From contig CM060081.1 of NCBI GenBank assembly GCA_030533445.1, positions 2,634,315 through 2,698,314 on the forward strand: a stretch of 64,000 bases of DNA, written 5' to 3'. Both the position numbers and the translations under genes were made by a program. The stretch is from Cyprinodon diabolis. Taxonomy: Eukaryota; Chordata; Actinopteri; Cyprinodontiformes; Cyprinodontidae. Below, in pieces: positions 1 through 13,600 of the stretch (the first letter of the stretch is position 1; the number at the start of each line of letters is the position of its first letter). The notes under the pieces are model-generated. The model was not told where the DNA came from. It worked only from the letters and a program-made list of their open reading frames with translations, and made no database searches.

Positions 1-1478
1 TTCTACCTAAAGTCAAAGAAACACTCCTTAAAGTTATACACAAAATGTATCCTATTCTCAAATTAAAGAATAAAAAAAGGTTTGGTTATGAGGTTGTTCC
101 TTTTGCGAAGATAACGGTGAAACCCTTGAGCAACTCGCTTCTGGGAAGAGATGAAAGATTGCATGTCTTTGAAAATTAATGATGTTCCCCATTTTCCCTT
201 AATAATGTCATTTTTACATTTCCCATGTTTCTGACACTATTAATATCATCCTGCTGCTGGGTAAATATTATATCCACTGTGCTAAACGGAGAAATGCTAA
301 AGCCTCCTGTCATTGCTTTATCAATGACTTTAATACCTTTTTTCATCTCTTAAAAAGGTTTAAAAAAAGACAAATATATTGACATAAATCTCATGCTATG
401 TGTAATAATTTGTACTTTTCTCTTGATAATAATCTTCATTTGTTAATGTGTATTTTTGCCATCCTCAAAAGAACACGGCTGTTTCTAATATATGACAGCA
501 TATTAAAAGTAAAAAAAAAAATATGGAATTTAAATAATTGAGTTCAAAGTTGCATTTTTATAAGTAAAAACACCCAAATTTACGTGATTGTAAACATACT
601 GCACAATAATAAATGCTCAACTTTATAAGAATAAAACATGCATATTTAAGAGATTAAAAATATGCAAACTTATAAGGAAAAAGTAAAAAATTTACAGTAC
701 CAAAACTTAAATTCATGAGTAAAAACATGCAAATTTGTGAGATTATACATGCTAATTTATTGTATTATTCATTTTTACTTTAACAACTTCCATCAGGTGG
801 TTTTACTGTTTTATTCCATCGCTTTCTGTAGCATACTTTAACTTTAAAGTGTATTATAATCTGGCATTGTTTCGCTAATGAGTTACATGTTTAAAGCGTA
901 CAAATTTGCTACTTTTTTACTTCTAAACCTGCGTGTTTCTTTCGTATTAATTTGATACTTTTTCTCTATATTTGTATTTTTTAACTAAATTGGCTTGTTT
1001 ATTGCTGTAAAATCCCACTTTAAACTAAAAATATTTTTTGTCTTTAAATGGCCCTAATACACCATAATAGTAATAATTAATCAAATAAAGATGAACTCCA
1101 CATTAAACAGGGTCAGAGATTTGTTCTGTTTGTCTTTCACAGAAGAACCATTGTGATTTATTGGTTAAAATTTTGGATCAACCCTGTTTCCTTTTTATTG
1201 TGTGCCTAAATATATTGTTAAATAAGTAATTTGATTAAAATCTCGTCTACTCCACTTAAACATAAAACAAATGGCCATTAAACAATTAGCTTTCAGAAAA
1301 AAAGCAATACTGTTAAATACTGTAGATAACCTCTCACCACAATCATACAGATCCATCCATCCTCTACCTCTGTCAGGGTCAATATGGGGAAATAGATTCA
1401 TTTTATATCTAAAGGTTTTAGACCTTTTTTAAAAGATGGAACGGAGCATATTAGAAAATATTTTATGATGATCTGATT
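1..1478. other. AT-rich non-coding DNA
   Basis: No gene, RNA or clear transposon is seen. The sequence is AT-rich with scattered A and T runs and short, unsupported open frames. It lies beyond the 3' end of usp48. Confidence 0.5.
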
Positions 1479-1895
1479 GTTCCTTATGTTCCTAACAGAG
1501 CACTTCGCTCTCAATCTGCAGGTTTACTAGTGGTTCCTAGAACTTCTAAAAGTAGAATGGGAGGCAGATCTTTTAGTTATCAGGCTCCTCTCCTGTGGAA
1601 CCAACTACCAGTTTTAGTCCGTGAGGCAGACACTCTATCTACTTTTAAGGCTAGGCTTAAAACTTTCCTTTTTGATAAAGCTTATAGTTAGAGTGGCTCA
1701 GGTTATCCTGATCTATCTCTATAGTTCTGCTGCTATAGGCTTAGACTGCTGGAGGACGTAGGGACCCCCATTTCCTCTGCTTTTTCTCATAGTAGCTTCA
1801 TCTGGTCTGTTCCTGTTTGGCTGTGACTCCATCCTGGAGAGAAATATCAGCTGTGCTGCTGCCATCATAGCAATTTACGTTGCTTATTAAGAAAT
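1479..1895 (+). mobile_element. L2-type LINE 3' end with reverse-transcriptase C terminus
   Basis: An open frame at 1479-1691 encodes the last 70 residues of a fish L2/CR1-like ORF2 ([46 protein letters not shown]) followed by TAG and 3' UTR sequence. The same 3' region recurs at 11369-11986, 20072-20801, 22743-23065, 30339-30412, 38108-38350 and, on the minus strand, 58395-58540 and 58650-58866. The copy is 5' truncated, typical of LINE insertion. Confidence 0.75.
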
Positions 1896-2059
1896 TACAG
1901 CAGCAATGGCCATTATTTAAGTTTTAATTTAAGTGATTTTGCCTACTTTGTGGGCAAGTTGTTTTGCCCATAAAACAACTTGTTTATTTCAAAACAATTT
2001 GTTTCAGATACAGTATAAATTAGAATTAACTCTTTAACTACTCAATTTTTTAGTGTTTT

Positions 2060-3335
2060 TACTTACATCCATCCATTCATCCACCTTCTGCCGCTTACCT
2101 GGGGTCGGGTCGCGGGGGTAACAGCTTCAGTAGGGAGGCCCAGACGTCCCTCTCTCCAGCCGTTTGATCCAGCTCCTCTGGGGGAATCCCAAGGCCCTCC
2201 CAGGCCAGCCCAGAAACATAGTCACTCCAGCGTGTCCCGGGTCTCCCCCTGGGCCTCCTCCCAGTGGGACGTGCCTGGAACACCTCACCAGGGAGAGATC
2301 CAGGAGGCATCCTAACCAGATGCCCGAGCCACCTCACCTGGCTCCTCTCGATGTGGAGGAGCAGCTGCTCTACTCTGAGTCCTCCCCGGATGACTGAGCT
2401 CCTCACCGTTTCTCTAAGGGAGAGCCCAGACGCACTACAGAGAAAACTCATTTCAGCCGCTTGTATCCTGAATCTCATTCTTTCGGTCATGACCCAGAGC
2501 TCATGACCATAGATGAGGGTAGGAACGTAGATCGACCGATAAATCGAGAGCTTTGCTTTTTGACTAAGCTCTCTCTTCACCACAACAGACCGATACAGCG
2601 CACGCCTCACAGCAGACGCCGCACCAATCCGCCTGTCGATCTCCTGCTCCATCTTCCCCTCATTCGTGAACAAGACCCCAAGATACTTAGACTCCTCCAC
2701 TAGGGGCAGTTCATCCTCCCCAACCTGGAGAAGGCACTACCATTTTCCGCCTCATGACCATGGTCTCGGATTTGGAGGCACTGATACTTATCCCGGCTGT
2801 TTCACACTCGGCTGCGAACCGCTCCAGTGAGAGCTGTAGATCACGCCCTGATGAAGCCAACAGGACCACATCATCTGCGAATAACAGAGACGCGGTCCTG
2901 AGGCCACAAAAACAGATCCCCTCAGCACCTTGGCTGCGCCTAGAAAATCTGTCCATAAAAGTTATGAACAGAATCGGTGACAAAGGGCGACCTTGGCGGA
3001 GTCCAAGCCTCACCAGAAACGAGTCCGACTTACTGCCGACAATGCGGACCAGGCTCTGACACCGGTCATACAAAGACCTAGCAGCCCCTATTAAAGGGCC
3101 TGGTACTCCATACTCCCGGAGGACCCCAGAGGAACACGGTTGAATGCCTTCTCCAGATCCACAAAACACATGTAGACTGGTTGGGCAAACTCCCATGCAA
3201 CCTCCAGAATCCTGCTGAGGGCGTAGAGCTGATCCAGTGTTCGACGGCCAGAACGAAAACCACACTGCTCCTCCTGAATCCGAGATTCGACTATCCGACG
3301 AACCAACATCAATACTATTATAGTAAAATCATTTA
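2060..3335 (-). mobile_element. 5'-truncated LINE with decayed reverse transcriptase
   Basis: On the minus strand, fragments at 3091-3447, 2711-3265 and 2095-2700 carry reverse-transcriptase features: YMCFVDLEKAFNRVP, GLRQGRPLSPILF, and the active-site motif FADDVVLLASS. The downstream part reads YLGVLFTNEGKMEQEIDRRI and ends LLKLLPPRPDPR. Frameshifts separate the pieces. The 3' end carries GGATGGATG repeats, typical of a fish non-LTR family; I cannot assign the clade. The 5' end stops at a junction with a Tc1 fragment at 3335/3336. Confidence 0.8.
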
Positions 3336-3723
3336 ATGGCAGCTGGTATTCTATCGGTAATGGAGTGGCCAGCGCAGTCACCAGATCTGAACCCCATTGA
3401 GCTGTTGTGTGAGCAGCTTGACCGTATGGTACGCAAGAAGTGCCCATCCAACCAATCCAACTTGTGGGAGCTGCTTCTGGAAGCGTGGGGGGGAATTTCT
3501 CCAGAATACCTCAACAAATTAACAGCTACAATGCCAAAGGTCTGCAGATGGAGGATTATTTGATGAAAGCAAATTTGATGTAAAAAAAAATCTCATTTCA
3601 AATACAAATCATTATTTCTAACCTTGTCAATGTCTTGACTCTATTTTCTATTCATTTCACAACGTATGGTGGTGAATAAGTGTGACTTGTTTGGGTGACC
3701 CAAAACTTTTGAACGGTAGTGTG
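3336..3723 (+). mobile_element. Tc1/mariner transposase 3' fragment
   Basis: It encodes the DDE-transposase C terminus ([20 protein letters not shown], then [18 protein letters not shown]) and continues to a terminal sequence ending AAACTTTTGAACGGTAGTGT, a typical Tc1 inverted-repeat end. The 5' part is missing. The same region in the opposite orientation is present at 58886-59480. Confidence 0.8.
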
Positions 3724-4042
3724 TATGTATAGATATATATATATCTATCTACTGGACACGTTTAGCAAAGCGTCTCCTCTCTGGCTGCTGCACTATACTT
3801 CGTTTTCCTGTGTGGGTAGGGCTTCTCCTGCCACAGGGCTGGTTTGAAGGTTGTTTCTGCATTTTCCTTGTAAAGAAAAGCCAGGAAATTTATAGAAAGA
3901 AGCACTTTAATGGTCCGCAGTATTGAGTAATTGGTTTGGTATCATTCTGAGTTCAAAATAAAAACCAAGCAGATGTTGTGGGAAATAGGAAACATATTCA
4001 AGGCATCCACAGAGCTGAAACAAGACAGCTGTTGAAAATAGC

Positions 4043-4658
4043 TTTATTGTTCATAAGAAAACAACTGTGAAAGGAACTGGACATGTAATCATATTTTACT
4101 GTTTAAAGTAAAAAAAAAAAAAAAAAAAAAAAATCAGCTTCTACAAAACTTTCAGTTTTTTTCCGACTGATAATGTGTTTGATACTGATTGGATATTGTG
4201 ACGTCGGGCCGTTTCAGAGCAGTAATAATCACTCGTGTTCTTATTTATGAATTCTGTAAATAGAACAGTAAAGAACAAAAACCTCCAAATAATGGGAAGA
4301 CGATGTCCGTCCTCACCACCAACCCAAAGAAAAGATCCGTTTCCCAGATGACTGTCAAACTGAACTAAAGCATAAGGTTGGAGAACAGCAGGTCCCTTTC
4401 TATCGTCTGCCTCAAGTAGGAACACACACTTTTTCATGAACAAACTATGAAGTTCAAAATTTATCAAAAGACCAACTATCCTTAAGCAAAGGAAAACAGA
4501 TTCTTTACAACATAGCCACATTTTCATTAAAGAAAACCTAGCTAAAACATAGAAAAAAAACTAACTTAAAGCACTTATTTATATATTGACACTTCACATA
4601 TTCAAGCATTTTCCTCCAATTTCCATGGAATTTAGTTATGGCTACAGCAGAGCGTTCC
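4043..4658 (-). other. usp48: usp48 3' UTR with poly(A) signal
   Basis: Downstream of the stop at 4659 lies about 600 bases without transposon homology. The reverse strand carries AATAAA at 4043-4048 (TTTATT on the plus strand), a canonical poly(A) signal, so the transcript probably ends about 10-30 bases beyond it. A 24-base homopolymer at 4110-4133 lies within the UTR. The exact cleavage site cannot be seen. Confidence 0.55.
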
Positions 4659-4681
4659 TCAGTGTCCAAGAAGGCCTGTAC
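4659..4681 (-). CDS. usp48: usp48 last coding exon
   Basis: Twenty-three bases encode the terminal GTGLLGH and a TGA stop. This is the conserved C terminus of USP48, which places the end of the gene with little doubt despite the exon's small size. The acceptor is TCTGTAG|GTACAGG. Confidence 0.88.
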
Positions 4682-7600
4682 CTACAGAGGGACACAAAAA
4701 GGAATGAGTCCACCTGAACAGGAAGTCAACATTTCAGGAACATTTCAAAGTGATTTTTATGAAAGATGGTGACTCCTTTCAGAATTTACTGTATTGGCTC
4801 CAATACGACTGAGACTACTTTTATTTACATTTTGTACACAAAGGGCCGGATCTATCAAAGGTTTGCGTGTATAAAAATGTGAGCTATTTCACATCAAACT
4901 GATCTATCAACAGCGTGCTAAAAGGATTTGGTCTTTAAAACGTGCTAAATAGCGCCTCTTATCCATTTAGTACCTTTTCTGCAATGAATATTCAATATGG
5001 GGCGTTTACACGCAAAAGTGCGTCTTGTGGGAGGAGAACAAGTAAACATATTAATTTAGCACTCGCAAAGCGATTTATCAAACCTGAAAGCAATTTTGCT
5101 AACGGTATCTGACTCTATATTTAACACGTTTCAAAAGAAGGTGCAAATGGTCTGTATGAGTAATTGCGCACACATGGCAGCGGTTATTGTCGCAAGAAGG
5201 AGACATGGAAATGAAGCAAGGAGACGCAGAGAACGCATTTTTTCACTCCGTGTGAATATTTTTGGAATGAAGGAGGAAACGATCATCAAAACGTATCGTT
5301 TATCCAGCATTGCCATTTTGGAGCTGTTGGGGGAACTCCGAATGGATTTGGAGCCAGCCACAAGGAGGACCCACGCAATACCAGATATCACAAAACTCCT
5401 TGCAACATTGCACTTTTTTGCATCTGCGTCATTCCAGCGTACGGTTGCAGCGAGAAGTGCTGTCCGACGTTCTAAGTTTTTTATTTTTTTGGAGGGGGTG
5501 GGGGTGTCACTGTAAGATTTAAATTTCTTAATGCACTAGTTTGTACAAACTACAAACTACTTTGCCGCAAACCACAAAACGCGCAAAACCATCATTTAAA
5601 TAGGGCGTCTCCAACAGTTTTGCACTAGAGACTGACATTTTTTCGGGAATCCCACGGGTCACGCGATTCCCGTGGGATTCCCGTAGGATGGGAGTCAGTA
5701 TTAGTAACGATCACGTGATTGGGACGGTACAGGATTAAACATTAACGGGAGCAGACGGGAGCGGGAGCAAACCGATAATAACTAAAAAAAAAAAACTAGG
5801 ATCAATGCCAAAAAATAAAATAAAATAAAATAAAAAGAAAAAAATCCAGTACTGGCGCGGCGCCGCCATTTTGTAGTTTTTTTCCTTTAAGCCTACACTA
5901 TAATGCGAGTCAAAAAAACTACACGACCCAAAAACCAACAGTGATTCCACTCTGAGTTTTTCACCCGCGCTCAAAAACAACAAGAATGGGGCTCTGTTCG
6001 AAATCCTGGGCTGCATCCTCCAAGGACGCGGTCTACTTAGACTGGATCCTTTGAAGTCCGTGAAAATAAGGAGACCGGAAGAGTTTTGGCTGTGAATTCG
6101 ACCAGGTCTACCCTTCAGCGGCTTTTATTGCCGTAAGGTCTGTTGCTTAGCAACCGCGAAAGTTGACACACAAAGCAGGAAAAGAATGAAAACTGAAGTT
6201 TCCAAAACTGTTTATTTCTTTTTTATTGTAAAGTGAACAAAGACTGATGAGAATCCAGAGTGAAATATAGGTTCCAACCACCGGGAGCAGGAACTAATCA
6301 AATCAAATGTAAAGATAGAAACCTTAGTCAGTTAAATAACCTGCTGCTGTCATTCTGCACATCTCTGATGTTGCTGCTATTTTCAAATTACTGTAAAAAT
6401 GTCCATAGCTGCATATTGGTTATTTATTCTCCAGTTTTATATTGTTAAAACACTTTACAGAATTGTACTTTATTTTTTTTTTTTTTAACTCTTCCCTATT
6501 ATGTTATTCTTATACATTTTTCTAAGGTCCACATTTGTGTGACCATGTTCAATAATCTTTCTGCTGCTGTAAATTTCCCCATTGTGGGACAATAAAGGGA
6601 TTTTCTATTCTATTCTATAAAAGGGGTAGAAATATATAAGTAAATCTAAACAATGTATGTATTAAAATGACGTAATCGTACTCCGAATCTGGCCTTCTAA
6701 GGACGCGTCCTAGGTTTTCGAACAGAGCATGGGAGTGGTGCGGGAGCGGGAGTCATTGTGAATGGGAGCAGGATGGGAGTGGGAGTAATTTCACCAGGAG
6801 TGGGACGGGACAGGATTTAGATTTCTACTCTGGCCCGGGATCGGGACGGGACACAATTTTTTTTCTGTGGGAGTGGGACGGGACAGGAGTGAAAATCCAC
6901 TCCCGTGTCAGTCTCTATTTTGCACCTGCCACCAGTTACGCAATCACTCTTGTTAAATCACCCGCAAACCATGGTTCAGCCCCTCGCGCAAAATTCCAGT
7001 TTGCGAGCGCAAATTACTGCACGCAAAATTGGATCTTGATAAATCCGGCCCAGAGTGTATGCAAAACTAAAGTTTGTTTAGTACAGCTTTCAGCCAGTGA
7101 ACGAGCAGCTGCTTAAGCCTGGTTTATGCTCAGCGCACCCGTCCCAAAATTGTAGGTGACCGCAGACAGGGCCGCAGATAGCATTGCAGGAAGGAGAGAA
7201 AGGAGGCCTCTGATTGGTCAGTTCTACATCCGCTCTACACTAGGAGTATTTCCTGTTTGGTACCTAATGTCAGAAACTCTGGCTGTAGTGCCGTCCACAG
7301 CGACTGGCACACCTCAGACTCTATCCCAGACACCTTGCAGGACGCTAGTTTGTAGCTCTGTGGGACGGTCTGTTGGTTTGCACCCAAAGCCAAAACCTGC
7401 AGCGCCACGGCCAGTCTTTTGGGAACACTCATGGGTGAACTGTGTGGCGTCTCGCGATGGATGAGGGGTTGTAGACGGCGAACAAGCTCGTCAAACCGAC
7501 ACACGGACACCCACAATACTAGCTAGTTCCTGATTGGCCCTCTGGAGCTGTGGCGTGGAATAACAGCGCAGACCACGCTTAGTACAGCAGTTGTACAGTT

Positions 7601-10600
7601 TAGTACAGTTGGTCATAAATCTAAAATATCTGCGTCATACCTGTGACAAGCTAACTGCGACACACTGCTGCGGGAGGATAACCAGCCCTTTAGGGCCACT
7701 GTCACACCTTGCCGATTTATCCGGCATCAGCCTGACGTCCCAGAATCTCCTAAAACGCTGGCATACGTTGAACTTTCTATGGATTATTTTGGCCGTATGC
7801 ATTGAGTATTCATAATGAGTCCAGAAGTTCTGTCCAATGACAGCCTAACTTAAGCATGACGCACGGCAGCGTTACGAAGCATCAGCTAAAACTGCCCCCC
7901 TGCGATGCTCCCAGAGGTGCCCAATCTGCATAAAAAGAGGTCTTTGATCGCGGTACTAACCTAGCTGCTGTTAACTACCCACCAAAAAAAAAAAAGAATA
8001 AAGTAAAAAGAAAAAACGTTTTTTAGCGGCAGCAGATTGAGCGTCATGTCTGCTAGGAAGTGTGTTGGTGGTGGGCGTGAACGCAGGGAGGATCCATCAC
8101 TCACCTTCTGGCTCACCCTATGATGGGGATGAAGTCTGGAGGAGAACTGACGGTTTCCTGCTGTGAACCCCCTTTATACCAAAACGCTGCCAATACGCCA
8201 TTATACAGTAGCTGGAAGTTAGAAACACGTTCAGCGCTCGTCTGGAACACGTCAGATACGCTGATATGCGTTGGAGAGAAGTTACTCAGAGGTTTTATGA
8301 TAAGCTAGACGCCATGACTGATGAGGAACTGACACTGAACGTACGTCAACCATCAGATAACTGACCTGGAACTGACGGCCCACGGATGGCAGTTCCAGGT
8401 AGAAAACGTACCCATAACTTATCCAATGTATGCCAGCGTTTTTGCCAGAATTTTCATACGTCAGCTGGTCTAAATCGTCAAGGTGTGACATGAGTAGGGC
8501 CCTATAATATTCACGATCACGGAATCGCGGACGGAATCGCAGAATTGGCAAATAACACGGAATCTAGTGTAAACGCGGAATTTCTACATTTGAAATGAAA
8601 TTCTGTTTTTGTGTGGCAGAAGAACGTACGTCGGGGGGAAATGCACACCGGGGGATGCAAATCTGGGGGACACAACCCCTCCCGCTCAGTCATTTCCGCT
8701 CACCCTCCCTCATCAAAACATTGAAAAAATGGCAAAGCGGCTCTCCACAGCTCCGCTTTCGGTGAAAAAGTAGAGAAACACGACGCTAAGCCCCGAGTAC
8801 AGAGCCGAGCAGTTCCCTCGTGACTTTTACGAGTCAGGTGAACTATTGTTTTGTCAACATTGCATTGATTGGAAGCGCAAAAATACACGCACTGACCAAA
8901 ATCCATGTGAAGAACAAGGAGAAGTAGAGAGGTCCTATTTTATTTTTTACTTGAAAGCTAAGGAGCACTTTTATTTACAACCATTCGTTCATAACCATTA
9001 ATATTTTGTTAGTACTTAGAGTGCAGTGTTTTGTTGCATCATGCAGAAAAAGTACTGAGTAAATGTGTTTTATTACCTCAATAAATTTAAGGTCATTCCT
9101 GTTTTATTTGTGTACATTTTAATCATTAACATTAAAAGCACATTCTTTTTACGACTGAAATAACAGTAAAGGGTAAAAAAACTGAATTCTCAAAAATTAA
9201 AACAGAAAAAACGGAATTTGGGAAAAAATAAAACGGAAATTGAGAAAAAATAAAACGGATTTTATAGGGCCCTACATGAGCTTCAGCAGTGAAATTAAGA
9301 TTTCCATTACATAAAGTGCAGCAGAATATAAGGTGAAGTTTTTTTTTTGTTAAAAACAATATGAAAAGGTGGGGTCGTCTTATAATTGGGCTCTAAATAT
9401 TATACACGCTGACAGTTGTCTGGGGTCAACAGCAGATGGCGCCCGTTTTTTTGTAGTGACCTCACTGTGGCTGGGGTCAACTTTCAATCACAAGAGAGAA
9501 GAAATGAAAAGGATGCTACAACAGGACAGTCACTGCCCAGAACGCAGCGAATCAAAAGTCAGATAAGTGTGCAGATATTTGAAGCTGAGTTATGACACCA
9601 ATTTTAAACAATTGAATATCTTTACAGTCAGAAATTAGGGATGGAACGGTTTATGAAAACCGTCCGAACCGTTCGGTTCGACTGTCTCGGTTCGGTTCGC
9701 GTGTGTTGCGTTCCGTTCATGCGCTGCTCCTTTTTCTCATAGGCGAAGCGTTTACACTCCAGAGCAGAAGGTGGCGGTACTGCGACCAAAGCCAACCACC
9801 AGTAGTAAACAAGAAGAAGAAGAAGCGAAGCAGCGTAGCCGGGTGTAGCAGAAAAAAATCAGTTGTTGTGGAGAATTGTGTGGGTATGGCGAGTGGGAAA
9901 GAACAGGAGTTGGAAGACGCGCCAGCAGCACTTTATAGGTCTGCTGTATGGGACCACTTTGCATTTAGAGTGACCTACGATGACGGCGGAAAGAAAGCTG
10001 TGGATAAAAGTGCAACAGTGTGCAAGCATTGTGCAACACGTTTTGTTTATGCTAACAGGGTTTCCGTGGATCATTAAAAATAATTACAATCCATAATTTT
10101 TTTTGGATTTTTTATTAATTTCATAAATTTTTATGGGATTTCGGTGTAACAATCAACATATACCGAACCGAAAACCGTGACCACGAAACGGTGAATCGAA
10201 CCTAACCATGGATTTTGTGAACCGTTCCACCCCTATCAGAAATGGTTCGTTCAAAAAGACTGTATGAAAAATGCAAACAGCAAAGGAAAAGCTGATCATG
10301 GTCTACAAAGCGGAGGAGTCGAGATGGCAGGGGGAAAGTAGGAGTGAGGCAGAGGACTTCTGTGAGGAAAAGCTTCATGCGGGTTTTTCCGTGAGAAAAA
10401 TTCAGATTGCATTTGAGTGTTGCAGGATTTCAATTAAATTTGTCATTACTATGTTTTTTTTTTACTTTTTAATTGCACAAATCTTTCAATGCAATATAAT
10501 CTTAATTCATTTCTTAGCATTTCAATATACAAATTGTTTCTTAAACAAAATAAATTAAGAGTTTTCATTCTTTTTTTTTTCTACAACCTTCTCTTTCCAG

Positions 10601-13600
10601 GAAAGAGGAACCTATAATCATTGTCATCCTATATTAGTTCAGTACGTTAAAACATCAAACAAACAAAAAAAACAGCTTACCTTTAAACCCCTCCTCAGGC
10701 ATTCTCACTGTGAACAAATGAAACGATTGGATGAGAAAACAGCAAACATGTTTGTTTACACATTCTGTGTTCTAGCACCAGCCATATTATCCACATTATA
10801 AAGAAAACACAGCAGGAATGAGTCGCAGGGTTGTCCATCTCTGTTTGTCGCCGCTGTCACTATCCAACAGTGGGCCACTGTGACAACAAATCCCATGATG
10901 CTTTGCCAGCAGCGCTCTCCTGTTAACATTATGGTCTATAATGCGTAAACTAAGGAAAGAAACAACTAAAATGCAGATAAATATGGTTTAATCAGATTTA
11001 CTGCTCTGAGCATGTCCCATGATGACGTCAGAGATGCTGTTTAATGGAGAAAATTTAAAAAGCATAAAATTGTCTCAAAAAAAGTCATAAAACATTTTTA
11101 AAGATGTGTATTTACATTCTTAGAGTACTTAGAGAACCAGGATTACATTATTTATAGTGACCTGGATGAATATCTGCTTGAACATGAGCAGATGGTACGC
11201 ATGGTGCTTACGGTACGGATCAGGTAGTGATTAGGGCGAACATTACGACACAGCTATGGTAACGGCTAAAGGATAACAAGGCAACATCTTCAGTTGAGAA
11301 AATGTATTTAACAGAAGAGTTAAAAGGAAGAAAAGAAGACATGAATGTCTTCTGTTACATACATGTCAAGTCCGTGAGGCAGACACCCTGTCTACTTTTA
11401 AGGCTAGGCTTAAAACTTTCCTTTTTGATAAAGCTTCTAGTTAGAGTGGCTCAGGTTATCCTGAGCTATCTCTATAGTTCTGCTGCTATAGGCTTAGACT
11501 GCTGGAGGACATAGGGACCCCTTTTTCATCATTCTATCTCTATTCTCCCACTCTGCAGAATCTGTTAGTTCAATCTCTAACGTTCTGCTCTCTCTGCTTT
11601 TTTCTCCCATCTCATCTGACATGGGAGCTGGCTCGGAGCTCGTCTGCCTGGCTGTGTGTTTCCTGGACGGGGCCGCCTGTGGAGCTGGTTGCCTTTTGTA
11701 TCTATGCTTCTTTTTCTATGTCTGCTTCTGTCTCCTTGAACCCCAGTGGGCCTCAGCAGATGGCCGCTCACACTGAGCCTGGTTCCGCTGGAGGTTTCTT
11801 CCTGTTCAAAGGGAGTTTTTCCTCTCCACTGTCGCTACAAGCATGCTAAGTGTGAGGGATTGCTGAAGAGTCAATGAGTCGATGCAATCAGCTGGTTTTC
11901 CTTAGATAGAAAACTTTGAATCAATCTGATTTGAGATGACATGTCTTGTGAATTGGCGCTATAGAAATACACTGAACTGAATGTGGCTCTGCAGCACGTC
12001 ATTATGAACAACCATCATGTTAGTGATCACCATGTTGGTGAAAGAGTGCAACACGCCAAGAAAGCATTTTTTCAGGCCGCCTTCATTGTCATAAGTCATT
12101 TTTAATGTTTTTTTTTACTACTGCATCATGGGTACTCAAGCACAGACAGACATTTTAATACCAATTGAGGCCTTAGTTTTATATTGAATGAATTTTTAAT
12201 ACTTTTGAAGGATCTGCAGGAACCCTGTTCTCCTCCTTATGTGATTCCTGTACTGCGTGTCGAGACAGTTATACAAAATTAATTATTTTGTTTATGCTGC
12301 TGTGAGCATCATGTACTTCACCCGTCTGTTTGTTCTCATTTAAACTCAAAGACAAAGTTAAGTCTGTTTTGATTCTGTCAATTCTGTCACCTTCCCCCAC
12401 TATGATAAACAGCAGCACTTACCCTGATAGGCGTCATCCATTGCAGCGTAGTCTGTAACTGGTTCATCAGCCTTAGAGAGACGAAAAACCTGATGAATAA
12501 ACAACAACCTGCAGATGTTCCAGGCATGCAGTCACGAAGCAAACCTAACCTTCAAACAGATGATGCATTCCGGGATAACGCCCAGGCTGCCTAATGTGGC
12601 CGAATCATCTGTCAGACCTTTTCCGTCTATAGAGAGGTTCTGGTCGAAAGGAGCCACGGAGAAAGCGTGCATGATCTATGGTGACATGAACGGCAGAGTT
12701 AAAAATGGAGAAGAGACAATCATCCAGCAAGAGGTTCAGTAAGGAGAAGTCCTCACTTGGATCTTCAGCTCTTTTAGTGTCTGATTTGCAGAAACGATGA
12801 GTGCTTTCTCTCCTCTGAGTTTCCTGTGGCGAGTGCTCCTTCTGATTCCTCCTGGTTTGATCGCGTTGATCACAGAGGGAGCAGCGACTGAAGCTGCACT
12901 GCTGTCATTCATCTTCATACGCTTTGCACCATCCTGTGACTAACGAAGAGGTGGAGATAATAAAGTCAGCATGTTAGTTGGCCTGTTAGAAGTCAACACC
13001 CAATAGAGAAGGATTAGGTTCATCAGCCTGTTACTGCGCCAGCGCCTCTGTCTTACTGTGACTTTAAGCCCAGCTAACCCGTACAGGGCCCAGCTAACAC
13101 CCGCTCATGTTTATCTATTTACAGAAATGGCCAAAACAAAGTCACATGGAATTTCATCCACACACCTTTCAAATGGGGCTTTAAAATTGCTTTAAAAACA
13201 TGTTTTTTTTCCACAAATACTTTTTGTTTTATAGCTGGGTAAACAAAGAAAATGAGATTTAAAATTGCACCTGAAATGTTCGACTCTGCGTCCCGACTTT
13301 TCGTCCCACCCCCTAATGGCCGCCATCATTGGAAACTAGAGGCTAAGACCTTTTCTAAGGAGGGGTCGGAGGTCATCGTGTGACCATTTCAGGTGATGTA
13401 ATCGGCATGCGTTACATAAGCTTGCTCTGTTATTTTCTAATTCTATTATTTTCTATTTAGTTTGGTTATTATTGTGTGTTTAATGGTAAATTTCAATGAA
13501 ACAACGGCTAAATCTGAGCAGCAAAGGCTATTTATGCAGAAGGTCTCTAATCATGGAAATCAGTGTATCAGTATATGACCAGATTCCCTTTTGAGTGGAA

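Noticed and set aside
4141..4527. Minus-strand 128-codon frame downstream of the usp48 stop
   Set aside because: It lies in the 3' UTR, after the conserved C terminus and before the poly(A) signal, and matches no known protein.
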